Of a stretch of 64,000 nucleotides of DNA, positions 26,007 to 33,150 are shown one piece after another. A model generated the notes under the pieces. It worked only from the letters and a program-made list of their open reading frames with translations, was not told the origin of the DNA and ran no database searches. Where the stretch lies: positions 1-64,000 of the forward strand of contig CAZKMA010000015.1 in assembly GCA_964553615.1 (NCBI GenBank), given 5' to 3'. The DNA comes from DATKUC01 sp964553615 (GTDB taxonomy: Bacteria > Spirochaetota > Spirochaetia > DSM-27196 > DATKUC01). Each line of letters begins with the position of its first letter. Position 1 is the stretch's first letter. The position numbers and the translations under genes are program-made.

Positions 26007-26309
26007 GTGACTCGGGGAAAACTGACCAAGGCGGAGATTGTAGAGAGCATTTCCGAAAACTCTGGTCTCAGCAAGAAGGACATCCAGAATATCATCGATT
26101 CCTTTTTCGCCGAGGTGAAAGATGCCCTCCTCGATGATCGAATTGTGGAGTTCCGTGGATTCGGAACATTCGAGATTCGTACACGAAAGGGACGGGATCG
26201 CGCGCGAAATCCGAAAACTGGTGAAACCGTCAGCGTTCAAAACCACGGCGTGGTGGTCTTCCGTCCCGGCAAAGAGTTGAAGAAGGCGTCCTGGGAACTT
26301 CGCGAGTAG
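26007..26309 (+). CDS. HU/IHF-family DNA-binding protein
   Basis: Protein of 100 aa. It has the HU helical dimer region ('LTKAEIVESISENSGLSKKD') and the DNA-binding arm, where 'FRGFGTFEIRTRKGRDRARNPKTGE' includes the Pro-containing tip. HU-type proteins bend and compact DNA. The GTG at 26007 follows AAGGAGACGAT; an ATG two bases earlier is out of frame. Position after rpsT is the same as that of hbb in Borrelia, where rpsT-hbb-rho are neighbours; here rho lies about 4.7 kb further on. lnt follows 16 bp later. Confidence 0.93.
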   Translation: MTRGKLTKAEIVESISENSGLSKKDIQNIIDSFFAEVKDALLDDRIVEFRGFGTFEIRTRKGRDRARNPKTGETVSVQNHGVVVFRPGKELKKASWELRE

Positions 26310-26325
26310 CCTTGAGAGAGCACCA

Positions 26326-27960
26326 TTGAGAACATCCCAACCGGTACTTCAAGCGTCACCGGAGAAGGTAACAACATATGAGCGACTGAACACCGTGTTC
26401 GTCAATCTTGGGCTGCTTACCTTGTCGGCGTTTCTTTTTGCACTTTCCTTTCCTAATCTCTTGTCCATGTGGGGCTTCTACCCGCTGGCATTTGTAGCTC
26501 TGGCCCCGTTGTTCATCGTTGTACATCGGGCCACCTGGTCCGGCGCATTTCTCTACGGCCTTTTCACCGGGTTCATTTCATACGTATTCCTGAACTACTG
26601 GCTCATCGCATTCCATCCGCTCACAATCTTCATCGTTCCTGGAATTTATGCCGCGTATTTTCTGGTGTTGATTCCCATTCTGAAAATTGCCGACACTCTC
26701 TTTCCTCGCTACGGGTATCTCCTCCAGGTTCTGGTGTGGATTTCGTATGAGTATCTGCGAACGCTTGGTTTCCTTGGATACTCTTACGGAATATTGGGGT
26801 ATTCACAGTATCTCTTTCTGCCGCTTGCGCGCCTGTCTGCACTGACCGGCGTATGGGGCGTTTCGCTTCTCGTCGTATTCCCTTCGGTCTATCTCGGGAA
26901 CGCGCTCAAGAACGGCACGCACCGGATGGTAGATTTTCTGCGCAGCCACCGCGTCGATGCGATGGTCTATTTCGCGCTGTTTGCCGTTGTGGTTGTATAC
27001 GGCTTTGCGTCGAAGACCGACTATTCCGGAAGCCGAATGTGGCGGGTTGCGCTCGTGCAGCAGAACGTGGATCCCTGGCGTGGAGGGTTGCCGACCTATC
27101 GGGAGTCCCTGGACAGATCGATTGCACAGAGCGAAAAGGCGCTTAAGGAACACCCGGAAATTGTGATCTGGTCGGAGACGTCCTTTGTGCCGGCCATTCA
27201 CTATCACATGCAATTTCGAGATGATCCGGAGAGCGATGCGCTCGTGAAGCGGCTGCTTGCGTTCATGGCGAAGCAGCCGGTTCCCTATCTGATTGGAAAC
27301 GACGATGGGGAGCTGCAACGGAATTCGGCGGGCAAGCTCACGCGCGTGGACTACAACGCGGTGCTGCTCTTCAATCGCGGCAGGATAGAGCAGACGTACA
27401 GAAAGATCCGGCTTGTTCCATTTACGGAAAACTTCCCGTACGAGAAACAGCTTCCGTTTGTCTACAACGCACTGGTCAAGGCAGATACGCACTTCTGGAA
27501 GGAAGGGCACGAATACACGGTGTTTAACGCCGACGGCGTGAAGTTTTCCACCCCGATCTGTTTCGAGGATACCTTCGGGTATCTTTCCCGGGCGTTCATC
27601 CGGCACGGGGCTCAGGTCATAGTGAATCTTACGAACGACTCGTGGTCGTATTCGGTACCGGCTTCAATGCAGCACATGCAGATGGCGGTTTTCCGCGCAA
27701 CAGAGAACAAGCGGTCCGTCGTTCGAAGTACGAATGGCGGAATGACCACAATTATCGATCCGAACGGGAAGATGCTCGAACTTTACCCCGCCTTCGTGGA
27801 GGGTTACATGATCGGCAACGTACCGGTATATACGGGGCAGACGACCCTCTACACGCGCTGGGGAGACTGGTTCGCAGATCTGTGTATATGGCTTGCCCTT
27901 GCCGGTCTCGCGGCCGGCGCCGCACGTGCCCTCCTTCGCAAGTTCCGCTCTCACGATTGA
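26326..27960 (+). CDS. lnt: Apolipoprotein N-acyltransferase 1
   Basis: Protein of 544 aa that adds the third acyl chain to lipoproteins at the inner membrane. About seven TM helices in residues 25-230 precede a nitrilase-type periplasmic domain with the catalytic Glu in 'IWSETSFVP', Lys in 'YRKIRLVPFTE' and Cys in 'TPICFEDTFG', followed by 'NLTNDSWS'. One further C-terminal TM is present. The start is a TTG at 26326 with GAGAG upstream; an ATG at 26378 is out of frame. It lies in an apparent operon with HU. A second intact paralogue is at 33149-34786. Confidence 0.93.
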   Translation: MRTSQPVLQASPEKVTTYERLNTVFVNLGLLTLSAFLFALSFPNLLSMWGFYPLAFVALAPLFIVVHRATWSGAFLYGLFTGFISYVFLNYWLIAFHPLTIFIVPGIYAAYFLVLIPILKIADTLFPRYGYLLQVLVWISYEYLRTLGFLGYSYGILGYSQYLFLPLARLSALTGVWGVSLLVVFPSVYLGNALKNGTHRMVDFLRSHRVDAMVYFALFAVVVVYGFASKTDYSGSRMWRVALVQQNVDPWRGGLPTYRESLDRSIAQSEKALKEHPEIVIWSETSFVPAIHYHMQFRDDPESDALVKRLLAFMAKQPVPYLIGNDDGELQRNSAGKLTRVDYNAVLLFNRGRIEQTYRKIRLVPFTENFPYEKQLPFVYNALVKADTHFWKEGHEYTVFNADGVKFSTPICFEDTFGYLSRAFIRHGAQVIVNLTNDSWSYSVPASMQHMQMAVFRATENKRSVVRSTNGGMTTIIDPNGKMLELYPAFVEGYMIGNVPVYTGQTTLYTRWGDWFADLCIWLALAGLAAGAARALLRKFRSHD

Positions 27961-28007
27961 CAGAAGCGGGGTAGTGTAGCAGAATAATGAAATATAGGAA
28001 AAAGCTG

Positions 28008-28739
28008 ATGGCCACGAAAGACAAGATTCTGATTGTAGACGATGAACAGATTAATCTCGACTTCTTCGAAGTCATGCTGACGAAACTTGGTTTCGTCGTT
28101 GAGACGGCGGAGGATGGCGAAGAGGCACTCGAGAAAGTTCGGCAGACGAAACCCGACCTCATTATTCTTGACAACATCATGCCACGTCTGACCGGATGGG
28201 AAGTAACGAAAATCCTCAAGCAGGAACCGGAGTACGAAAAACATCGGCACATTCCTATCATCATGTTTTCCGCAATGGACGACGTGAAGGATAAGATCGA
28301 AGGGTTTGAGCTGGGAATTGAAGACTACATTACGAAGCCGTTTAATTTTTCCGAGGTGCTTGCACGCATTAAGGCGGTGCTTCGCAGCAGAGACCTCTCT
28401 CAGCAGGTTTTGCAGCGCGAACGGCGCATAGCCCTCGTCGAATCGCTGAACAAATCGCTTGTGTACTTTACCTCCCACCTGCGAAAACCCATCTCCGAAC
28501 TGGTGGATGCAGCCACCGGACTTGAACAGAAGGATTCCAAAGCGGTACAGACTTTTGTGAAACTGGTCGAGACCGAAGCCCGTGCCACCATTGCCGCACT
28601 GCAGGGGCTCGAGGACGAAATCAGGGACCTCGAGAGTAAGGGTGACCAGATCAAAGCGGAAGAGGTCACTCTTGACGATCTCGAAGAGAAATATCAGAAA
28701 CATTTCGAGACCTTTCGCGAACGGGTTCCGAAAGAGTAG
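28008..28739 (+). CDS. Receiver-domain response regulator with DHp-like tail
   Basis: Protein of 243 aa. The receiver domain (5-125) has acidic D11-D12, the phospho-acceptor D55 in 'IILDNIMP' and K110 in 'ITKPF'. The C-terminal part (130-243) is an all-helical hairpin containing 'YFTSHLRKPISEL', which resembles the H-box of histidine-kinase DHp domains (H157), but no ATP-binding domain follows. It may be a dimeric phospho-switch or phosphotransfer protein rather than a DNA-binding regulator. The ATG at 28008 follows AGGAAA at good spacing; an earlier in-frame ATG at 27987 lacks one. It is followed by a TPR mini-protein, a bactofilin and cinA. Confidence 0.85.
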   Translation: MATKDKILIVDDEQINLDFFEVMLTKLGFVVETAEDGEEALEKVRQTKPDLIILDNIMPRLTGWEVTKILKQEPEYEKHRHIPIIMFSAMDDVKDKIEGFELGIEDYITKPFNFSEVLARIKAVLRSRDLSQQVLQRERRIALVESLNKSLVYFTSHLRKPISELVDAATGLEQKDSKAVQTFVKLVETEARATIAALQGLEDEIRDLESKGDQIKAEEVTLDDLEEKYQKHFETFRERVPKE

Positions 28740-28751
28740 ACGGAGGCTGTC

Positions 28752-28973
28752 GTGATCACCGAAGACAAGCGGAAGGTGCTGGAACTGTTCGGAGACGGGC
28801 GAAAACTCTACAAGCTCATGCAGTTCTCAGAAGCCCGGGACTTCTTTGTTCGCGCACTGCAGCTGGATCCGAATGACGGACCGTCAAAGGTGTACCTTGC
28901 ACGGTGCAAACACTATATCGAGACCCCTCCTCCCGAAGATTGGGACGGCGTCTTTGTAATGAAAACGAAATAG
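28752..28973 (+). CDS. TPR-like mini-protein
   Basis: Protein of 73 aa containing one tetratricopeptide-like helix pair ('GRKLYKLMQFSEARDFFVRALQLDPND') and a conserved-looking tail 'PPPEDWDGVFVMKTK'. From family knowledge, the same TPR plus 'PPEDWDGV' ending is found at the C-terminus of many spirochaete adenylate/guanylate cyclases, so this looks like a free-standing version of that tail. The GTG at 28752 has GACGGAGG upstream. It lies 12 bp after the response regulator, so it may be that protein's partner. Confidence 0.78.
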   Translation: MITEDKRKVLELFGDGRKLYKLMQFSEARDFFVRALQLDPNDGPSKVYLARCKHYIETPPPEDWDGVFVMKTK

Positions 28974-28985
28974 CCGGTACAGTAT

Positions 28986-29402
28986 ATGGCAGCACGCAAC
29001 CAGGAACCCAGGACAATACAGCGGACGGTAACTCGTCTGGGAAAAGAGACAGTACTCAGCGGAAAGATGCGTTTCCGTGAATCGGTCACAATCAGCGGCC
29101 GCTTCGAGGGTGAAATCGATGCATCTGGATTTCTCTTTGTGGAAGCCGGCGCAGATGTCCGAGCGAACGTGAAGGCGGGTACCATCATTATCGGTGGCGT
29201 CATCCATGGAAATGTGGAGGCAACCGAACGACTGGAAATGCTCGCCGGCGGAAAAATCTATGGCAATGTGCGCACGGCGAAACTTCGCATCGCGGACGGT
29301 GTCGTGTTCGAAGGCAAGTGCGAGATGATTCGCAACAGCAACCACCTCGACATATTTTCCACCACGGCCAGCCAATTAAAAAAGACCATTCAGAGTGTCT
29401 GA
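28986..29402 (+). CDS. Bactofilin 2
   Basis: Protein of 138 aa with the DUF583 beta-helix core at about residues 22-115 ('ETVLSGKMRFRESVTISGRFEGEI', 'AGTIIIGGVIHGNVEA'). It is shorter than bactofilin 1 at 17275, with a brief C-terminal tail 'HLDIFSTTASQL'. The two are paralogues and may form mixed or separate filaments. The gene starts 12 bp after the TPR mini-protein and its stop overlaps the cinA start by 8 bp, so a receiver protein, a TPR adaptor and a cytoskeletal protein are co-transcribed. Confidence 0.93.
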   Translation: MAARNQEPRTIQRTVTRLGKETVLSGKMRFRESVTISGRFEGEIDASGFLFVEAGADVRANVKAGTIIIGGVIHGNVEATERLEMLAGGKIYGNVRTAKLRIADGVVFEGKCEMIRNSNHLDIFSTTASQLKKTIQSV

Positions 29403-30663
29403 TTCGGTTCGAACTCCCTCAGGGAATCGCTCTGTCATCCTCTCAGTTGGCACCGAGCTCACGGAGGGCAGAATTGCAGACAGCCACGGACGGTTCCTTT
29501 CCGCGGTTCTGCGGTCGATTGCCTTTACTGTGGTCCGAATGGTAGCGATACCCGACGACCGGACCCAATTTACGGGGGAAGTTCGTGAGGCGGCAGGGAA
29601 CAGTGATCTGCTGATTATCACCGGTGGCCTGGGACCTACTTCCGACGATCTGACACGGGAGGTCGTTGCTGAGGTTGCTGCGATGCCCCTTGAGTTCATC
29701 GCCGAGCTGTGGGAATCCATACAATCCCGGATGGGTGATCGGCTGTCTGAAACGAACAGGAAACAGGCGTATATACCGAAAGGGTTCACGCCAATTCCAA
29801 ATCATCACGGTACCGCTCCGGGTTTTCTCGGGCGGATAGGGAACTGCCTGGTGGTTTCCCTTCCCGGGCCACCACGTGAACTTCAGCCAATGTTTAGCTC
29901 ACAGGTTGTGTCGCTTCTGGAGTCGGCGTTTTCACGTTCAGCTTTGCCGGAGCTGGCGGCCACTGCCTTCCTTATACCGGAATCTCGACTGGAAGAGTTG
30001 CTGCAACGGAATCGGAAAGACAACATTGAATGGGGAACGCGCGTAGATAGTCTTCGAATTGCGTTCTACCTGAGGGGCGGCGAGGAAGTCAATCGTCGGG
30101 CAATGCTTGCCGACACAATCCGTGAGGCGGGTTCGTTCCGGATTCGTGAGGGAGAGGTTGACCCCGCTTCCCTGGTTTTCGAGTCCCTCCTGGCGCGCGG
30201 TCAGACAATGGCAACCGCGGAGTCTTGCACCGGCGGAATGATAGCCGAACTCATTACCGAGATTCCCGGCAGTTCCGCGGTGATCTGGGGTGGATGGATT
30301 GTCTATGCGAACGATGCAAAGATACGGCAGCTTGGCGTGAGCCGTCACACACTTGATACCCACGGCGCGGTGTCCCGCCAGACAGTTGTTGAAATGGCCG
30401 CGGCAGCATGCTCGATTTCTGCGTGCGACTACGGCGTTGCGGTGTCTGGTATCGCCGGTCCGGATGGGGGGACTCCGGACAAACCGGTCGGAACAGTCTG
30501 GATAGGCGTCGCGTGCAGGGATGGGAGAAATTTCGAGCGTATGTATGAGTTTAGAGGCAATAGATCGAGGGTGCGACGGTCCGCTGCGGTGGCCGCGCTT
30601 TTGATGGTCGAAGAGGCAATTCGCGGAGTTATTCCGGAATGCGAACCGGTCAGGACTGCTTGA
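29395..30663 (+). CDS. cinA: CinA-family protein (NMN deamidase / MoCF domain)
   Basis: Protein of 422 aa. The N-terminal molybdopterin-binding-like domain has 'ILSVGTELTEGRIADS' and 'IITGGLGPTSDD'. The C-terminal CinA domain has 'TAESCTGGMIAELIT', 'GGWIVYANDAKI' and 'GVAVSGIAGPDGGTPDKPVGTV'. CinA recycles pyridine nucleotides by deamidating NMN and hydrolysing ADP-ribose. The GTG at 29395 overlaps the bactofilin stop. The rho promoter -35 overlaps the cinA stop codon. Confidence 0.93.
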   Translation: MSDSVRTPSGNRSVILSVGTELTEGRIADSHGRFLSAVLRSIAFTVVRMVAIPDDRTQFTGEVREAAGNSDLLIITGGLGPTSDDLTREVVAEVAAMPLEFIAELWESIQSRMGDRLSETNRKQAYIPKGFTPIPNHHGTAPGFLGRIGNCLVVSLPGPPRELQPMFSSQVVSLLESAFSRSALPELAATAFLIPESRLEELLQRNRKDNIEWGTRVDSLRIAFYLRGGEEVNRRAMLADTIREAGSFRIREGEVDPASLVFESLLARGQTMATAESCTGGMIAELITEIPGSSAVIWGGWIVYANDAKIRQLGVSRHTLDTHGAVSRQTVVEMAAAACSISACDYGVAVSGIAGPDGGTPDKPVGTVWIGVACRDGRNFERMYEFRGNRSRVRRSAAVAALLMVEEAIRGVIPECEPVRTA

Positions 30664-30688
30664 CAGCGAGTGTAGTACGCAATATATT
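30660..30688 (+). promoter_or_regulatory. rho promoter
   Basis: A perfect TTGACA at 30660-30665, a 17-bp spacer and TATATT at 30683-30688. It is the best promoter match in the window and starts on the cinA stop codon. It predicts a leader of about 280 nt before rho. Confidence 0.75.
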
Positions 30689-30973
30689 AGTGTAAAGCCA
30701 CAGGGTTGTTCGGCTCTATCGTTCCGTACATGCTCCGAAAGGAAAGCTGCAAAAAGTATATTGCTGGGTCGTATGACCCGGAACCGTATGAGCACGGTGT
30801 TGTGCGAGGCAAAGTCGAGTGACGATTCCGCCGACCCCTCTGTGCGTGTCACCGCAACGGCATGTTCATACGACCCCCGATTCTTCGCAGGATGGTCGAT
30901 TGCATCTCAATCAGAACACAGATGAATGCTTAGCTCTGACCTTCATTTACTTTCAATTCAACTGGAGATTTAG
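30689..30973 (+). promoter_or_regulatory. Long structured rho leader (no gene)
   Basis: No convincing reading frame lies in this gap. It contains a local hairpin GGGTC-GTAT-GACCC (30766-30779). It also contains an 11-bp perfect long-range pairing, GGGTCGTATGA (30766-30776) with TCATACGACCC (30866-30876), that uses the same bases, so the two folds exclude each other. A long untranslated leader fits autoregulation of rho by transcription attenuation, known in Escherichia coli. The mechanism here is inferred. Confidence 0.5.
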
Positions 30974-32815
30974 ATGGCAATAATCCGCAAGAAGAGGAGC
31001 ACCACACTCGAAAATGGAGGAGCACTCATGTCCTCAGAAACACAAAAGGAATTCGATCTTCCCGGTGCACCCGCCTCTTCAGAGGGGCTTGAAAACGGTG
31101 CTGAGACCTCCGCTGGTAGCGATCACGCCTCGACGCCGAACGGTTCGCGGGAAGGTTCCGATAGCACCGAAGTGTCCGGACGCAATGCGTCTGCTGAAAC
31201 AGAGACTCAAGGCGGGGATGGGGGAGATGTGAACGGATCAAACGGTTCCAATAACGCTCGTCGAAAGACGAGAAAACGAAAGATTCGCGTCGAGTTGATC
31301 AAGGATCAGGTGACGGACAATCAGGATCCGCCGGAACAACAGGACGTGCCTGGAGAAAGTGTCGATGCACTGAACGAGAACGAGGGAGGCGAACAGTCCG
31401 GTCCTGCCACCCCCGAGGACGAGCGGGCAGCGGTCCGTGAGCGCATCTTTGAAGACGCTCAGAACAGAAGACCGAAGAACGGCGACCAACGGTACAGCGG
31501 CAAGAAGTTTCATAGGGGAGAACCGCTGGAAGATCGGAGCATCAGCATAAACGAGCTGATCACGATGAATATGAAGGATCTTCGCGCCCTCGGTGCTCGG
31601 ATGGGTATCAGCCAGGATAGTCTGATGTCCCTGAAGAAGCAGGAAATTGTGTTCGCCATTCTGAAGGCCCATACCGAGCGGAACGGAATCATCTACGCGT
31701 ATGGTTCCCTGGAAATTCTTCCTGACGGCTACGGTTTTCTCCGCTCTCCTCAGAACTCCTATCTTCCTGGTCCCGATGACATCTACATATCGCCCAGTCA
31801 GATCAGACTGTTTAACCTCAAGACCGGCGACACAGTATACGGTCAGATACGCCCCCCGAAAGAGGGTGAGCGGTTCTTCGCAATGCTCCGCGTGGAAAGC
31901 GTCAACTTTGACCCGCCTTCGGTTGCCCAGACTCGCATTCCGTTTGACAACCTCACGCCTCTGTATCCCGATGAGCGGCTGAATCTTGAGACTCCCGACG
32001 GCGACATATCTACACGGATGATCAACCTGTTTTGTCCGATCGGAAAAGGACAGCGCGGTTTGATAGTCTCTCCTCCGAGAACTGGAAAGACGATCCTGCT
32101 CCAGAAGATTGCCAATGCAATTACGATCAATCACCCGGAAGTGTACATGATCGTCCTTCTCATCGACGAGCGTCCTGAAGAAGTTACGGACATGCAGCGC
32201 AATGTTCAGGCAGAGGTTGTTTCTTCTACGTTCGACGAACAGGCAACGCGACACGTTCAGGTTGCCGAGATGGTGCTTGAAAAGGCACGCCGGCTTGTCG
32301 AGCACAAGAAAGATGTTGTCATTCTTCTGGACTCAATTACCCGGCTCGCGCGCGCGTACAACCAGACGGTTCCGACATCCGGCAAGATACTCTCCGGTGG
32401 TGTCGACTCGAACGCTCTGCACAAGCCAAAGCGGTTCTTTGGAGCCGCACGGAATATCGAAGACGGCGGGAGCCTTACGATCGTTGCAACCGCTCTCATT
32501 GAGACGGGAAGCCGGATGGACGAAGTTATTTTTGAAGAGTTCAAGGGAACCGGCAATATGGAGATCAACCTTGACCGCAGGTTGTCCGACCGGAGGTTGT
32601 TCCCGTCAATCAACATCAAGAAGTCAGGAACGCGTCGAGAGGACCTTCTCCTGACCGAGGAAGAGCTCAGCAAGATGTGGGTTCTTCGAAAGGTAATCAA
32701 TCCACTGGATGACGTGGAGATCATCGAGCTCCTCGTTGACAGAATGCGGAAAAGCAAGAATAATGATGCTTTCTTGAAATCTATGAATACTTCAGGCGTA
32801 TCTATAGATTCATAG
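30974..32815 (+). CDS. rho: Transcription termination factor Rho
   Basis: Protein of 613 aa. Residues 1-190 are a low-complexity insertion with acidic blocks and a Lys/Arg cluster, far longer than in Escherichia coli Rho (419 aa), as in several other phyla. The Rho N-terminal domain begins near 'INELITMNMKDLRALG' and is followed by the RNA-binding cold-shock fold ('GFLRSPQNSYLPGPDDIYIS'). The ATPase has Walker A 'PPRTGKT', Walker B 'VVILLDSITRLARAYN', the Q/R loops and 'GTGNMEI'. Two starts are possible: ATG 30974 (TGGAG upstream) and ATG 31028, which has a stronger GGAGGAG 5 bp upstream. The longer form is listed. Confidence 0.96.
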   Translation: MAIIRKKRSTTLENGGALMSSETQKEFDLPGAPASSEGLENGAETSAGSDHASTPNGSREGSDSTEVSGRNASAETETQGGDGGDVNGSNGSNNARRKTRKRKIRVELIKDQVTDNQDPPEQQDVPGESVDALNENEGGEQSGPATPEDERAAVRERIFEDAQNRRPKNGDQRYSGKKFHRGEPLEDRSISINELITMNMKDLRALGARMGISQDSLMSLKKQEIVFAILKAHTERNGIIYAYGSLEILPDGYGFLRSPQNSYLPGPDDIYISPSQIRLFNLKTGDTVYGQIRPPKEGERFFAMLRVESVNFDPPSVAQTRIPFDNLTPLYPDERLNLETPDGDISTRMINLFCPIGKGQRGLIVSPPRTGKTILLQKIANAITINHPEVYMIVLLIDERPEEVTDMQRNVQAEVVSSTFDEQATRHVQVAEMVLEKARRLVEHKKDVVILLDSITRLARAYNQTVPTSGKILSGGVDSNALHKPKRFFGAARNIEDGGSLTIVATALIETGSRMDEVIFEEFKGTGNMEINLDRRLSDRRLFPSINIKKSGTRREDLLLTEEELSKMWVLRKVINPLDDVEIIELLVDRMRKSKNNDAFLKSMNTSGVSIDS

Positions 32816-32847
32816 GGTTTCAGTCGAGAACGAGAGGAAGATATCAG

Positions 32848-33096
32848 ATGAAAAAAGACATTCACCCGAATTACCGAATGGTAGTATTCAAAGACGCGGC
32901 GTCCGGGACGCTCTTTCTGTCGCGTTCCACGGTTGCCACGAAAGAGACCGTTTTGTACGAGGATGGAAACGAGTATCCCCTGTTCCAGGTCGAGATCTCG
33001 AGCGCTTCACACCCTTTCTATACCGGAAAGCAGCAGCTTGTGGACACCGCAGGTCGCGTTGAGCGGTTCAAGAAGCGATACAATATCAAGAACTGA
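32848..33096 (+). CDS. rpmE: 50S ribosomal protein L31 type B
   Basis: Protein of 82 aa, beginning 'MKKDIHPNYRMVVFKD', with 'ISSASHPFYTGKQQLVDTAGRVERFKKRY' split across the C-terminal half. It lacks the CxxC zinc pair, so it belongs to the cysteine-free (type B) L31 class. It follows rho by 32 bp, the same order as in other spirochaetes, and is closed by a strong terminator. AGAGGAAGA provides the Shine-Dalgarno. Confidence 0.95.
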   Translation: MKKDIHPNYRMVVFKDAASGTLFLSRSTVATKETVLYEDGNEYPLFQVEISSASHPFYTGKQQLVDTAGRVERFKKRYNIKN

Positions 33097-33117
33097 CAAC
33101 GGGCAGAGAGTCTATCG

Positions 33118-33150
33118 GCGTTTCGTTCCTGTACGAAACGCTTTTTTTTT
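33118..33150 (+). terminator. Strong Rho-independent terminator after rpmE
   Basis: An 8-bp perfect stem GCGTTTCG (33118-33125) / CGAAACGC (33134-33141), an 8-nt loop and nine T residues. The T-run also provides part of the stop codon of the convergent lnt2 gene. Confidence 0.92.

Noticed and set aside
31238..32305. A 355-codon open frame on the minus strand across rho
   Set aside because: It is antisense to highly conserved Rho sequence and has no family features.
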